A stretch of DNA of 6,819 bases from an uncultured Thermomicrobiales bacterium (GTDB lineage: Bacteria > Chloroflexota > Chloroflexia > Thermomicrobiales > UBA6265): positions 1 to 6,819 of the forward strand of contig CADCWK010000130.1 of the NCBI GenBank assembly GCA_902806375.1. Direction: 5' to 3'. Of the stretch, positions 5,470-6,819 are shown in pieces. A model generated the notes under the pieces. The model did no database searches. It was not told the origin of the DNA and saw only the letters and a program-made list of their open reading frames with translations. The number at the start of each line of letters is the position of its first letter. Position 1 is the stretch's first letter. Both the position numbers and the translations under genes were made by a program.

Positions 5470-6819
5470 GTGCAACCGCTCGGCACCGCGAAGCTGTCGT
5501 CGCTGGCCGGCTCACTGCCCGTTCCCTCCTATGACAGGACCCGGGTACGGACGGGCATCGTCCACCTGGGCGTCGGCGCCTTCCACCGCTCACACCAGGC
5601 CATGTACGTCGACCGCCTCCTGGAGCTGGGGCAGGCGCGGGACTGGGGCATCTGCGGAGTCGGCGTGCTGCCCTCCGACCGGCGGATGGCCGAGGCCATG
5701 GCGGCGCAGGACTGCCTCTACACGCTCGTGGTCAGGCATGCCGACGGCACCTACGAGCCCCGGGTGGTGGGGTCGATCGTCGAGTACTTGCTGGCTCCCG
5801 ACGACCCGGAGGCGGTCGTCGAGAAGATGGCGGCCGAGACCACGCGGATCGTGTCCTTGACGGTGACCGAGGGGGGCTACAACATCGCCGCGATCAGCGG
5901 CGAGTTCGACGCGGCTCATCCCGACGTCCTCCAGGATCTCCGGCCTGGCGCCGCGCTCCGGACGTCCTTCGGCCTGGTCACCGAGGCGCTGGTCCGGCGC
6001 CGCGACCGCGGGCTTGCGCCCTTCACCATCGTGTCCTGCGACAACATCGAGCACAACGGCGACGTCGCCCGGGGCAGCTTCGCCGCCTTCGCCTCCCTGC
6101 GCGACCCCGATCTCGGGGAGTGGGTGGAGCACGAGGTGCCCTTCCCGAACTCCATGGTGGATCGGATCACCCCCGCCACCACGGACACGGACCGCGCCGA
6201 GGTCGCTCGGCGCTTCGGCGTGGACGACCGCTGGCCGGTGATCTGCGAGGCCTTCACGCAGTGGGTCCTCCAGGACCGGTTCAGCCTCGGTCGCCCGCCA
6301 CTGGAGGACGTCGGGGTCCAGATCGTCGAGGACGTCGAGCCCTACGAGCTGATGAAGCTGCGGCTGCTCAACGCCGGGCATCAGGCGCTCGCCTACCTCG
6401 GTCACCTCGCCGGCTACCGATTCGTGCACGACGCCGCGCAGGACCCGCTGTTCCAGTCGTTCTTGCTGGGCTACATGGAGGAGGAGGCGACCCCGACCCT
6501 CCGTCCGGTCCCCGGGATGGACCTCGACGCCTACCGGCGGGAGCTGCCCAAGTGGCTTCTCCCCGTCGTCCGGGAGAACCTCGCCACCGGCGGCGAGATC
6601 CGCCGCTCCGCCGCCGTGGTCGCCGGCTGGGCCCGCTACGCCGAGGGAGTGGACGAGGATGGGCATCCGATCGAGGTGGTGGACCGCAGGAGTGAGCGGC
6701 TCACTTCCAACGCCCGCAGGCAGAGGGAAGACCCCCTCGCCTTCATCGCCGATCGCGAGCTGTTCGGGGACTTGATGGACGAGGAACGGTTCGCCGCTGA
6801 GTACCTGGCGGCGCTCACG
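5470..6819 (+). CDS. Mannitol dehydrogenase family polyol dehydrogenase (partial at right edge, internal gap)
   Basis: Member of the long-chain polyol dehydrogenase family (mannitol 2-dehydrogenase, arabinitol dehydrogenase, fructuronate reductase), which interconverts polyols and ketoses with NAD(P) without zinc. The 450 visible codons run off the window; by family length only the last few tens of residues are missing. The nucleotide-binding motif G-V-G-A-F-H-R is at 34-40, S-C-D-N-I-E-H-N-G at 189-197, and the family signature P-F-P-N-S-M-V-D-R-I-T-P at 224-235. The catalytic triad K296, N301 and H304 keeps the spacing of Lys295/Asn300/His303 in Pseudomonas fluorescens mannitol dehydrogenase. 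The C-terminal domain is odd: D-L-D-A-Y-R-R (351-357) passes straight into E-L-P-K-W-L-L-P (358-365), whereas relatives have about 20-25 more residues there, including an R-F-x-N-P motif. The start is GTG with AGGAGG upstream. It is 432 bases from the importer operon, so probably separately transcribed. The substrate is unknown. Confidence 0.88.
   Translation, partial: MQPLGTAKLSSLAGSLPVPSYDRTRVRTGIVHLGVGAFHRSHQAMYVDRLLELGQARDWGICGVGVLPSDRRMAEAMAAQDCLYTLVVRHADGTYEPRVVGSIVEYLLAPDDPEAVVEKMAAETTRIVSLTVTEGGYNIAAISGEFDAAHPDVLQDLRPGAALRTSFGLVTEALVRRRDRGLAPFTIVSCDNIEHNGDVARGSFAAFASLRDPDLGEWVEHEVPFPNSMVDRITPATTDTDRAEVARRFGVDDRWPVICEAFTQWVLQDRFSLGRPPLEDVGVQIVEDVEPYELMKLRLLNAGHQALAYLGHLAGYRFVHDAAQDPLFQSFLLGYMEEEATPTLRPVPGMDLDAYRRELPKWLLPVVRENLATGGEIRRSAAVVAGWARYAEGVDEDGHPIEVVDRRSERLTSNARRQREDPLAFIADRELFGDLMDEERFAAEYLAALT

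Noticed and set aside
2715..5475. Two further long minus-strand open frames (418 and 522 codons) opposite the permease and binding-protein genes
   Set aside because: They have skewed Arg/Asp/Gly/Gln composition with no motifs and lie opposite well-supported genes. The phosphatase-like fragment is in a different minus frame.
5590..6666. Minus-strand open frame of 358 codons opposite the mannitol-dehydrogenase homologue
   Set aside because: It is a shadow of a gene with clear family motifs and catalytic residues on the + strand.
1..6819. CRISPR array, tRNA/rRNA genes, insertion sequence or attachment-site repeats
   Set aside because: By eye I saw no regularly spaced repeats, cloverleaf-like sequence, transposase or integrase motifs, or paired terminal repeats.

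Overview
The window is high-GC DNA with strongly G/C-biased third codon positions. It looks like chromosomal sequence from an actinobacterium, such as a Pseudonocardia-, Nocardioides- or Geodermatophilus-like soil actinomycete. The genus is an inference from codon use and protein style and is not proven. All intact genes lie on the + strand and together look like a polyol (sugar-alcohol) uptake and oxidation locus.

Layout. Bases 1-1101 encode a zinc-dependent medium-chain dehydrogenase that I recognise as the erythritol/L-threitol dehydrogenase (EltD) type. A 243-base intergenic region (1102-1344) follows. It holds a strong hairpin, a perfect 10-base palindrome and a possible small leader ORF whose stop overlaps the next start. 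Bases 1345-5037 are a compact three-gene operon for a ribose-type (CUT2) ABC importer: a double-domain ATPase, a membrane permease and a lipoprotein substrate-binding protein. A 432-base gap (5038-5469) carries no intact gene, but its minus strand keeps a fragment resembling the catalytic end of a SpoIIE/RsbU-type PP2C phosphatase. Bases 5470-6819 encode a mannitol-dehydrogenase-family polyol dehydrogenase that runs off the right edge and seems to lack an internal block of about 20-25 residues.

How the parts fit. The binding lipoprotein captures a polyol or sugar outside the membrane, the permease and ATPase import it, and the two NAD-dependent dehydrogenases would oxidise polyols to ketoses. 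The kinase and isomerase steps of tetritol breakdown, and any dedicated regulator, are not in the window.

I see no clearly new biological system. The points most worth a second look are the internal deletion in the mannitol-dehydrogenase homologue, the phosphatase relic, the asymmetric ATP sites of the transporter ATPase, and the leader-ORF/palindrome arrangement before the transporter operon.
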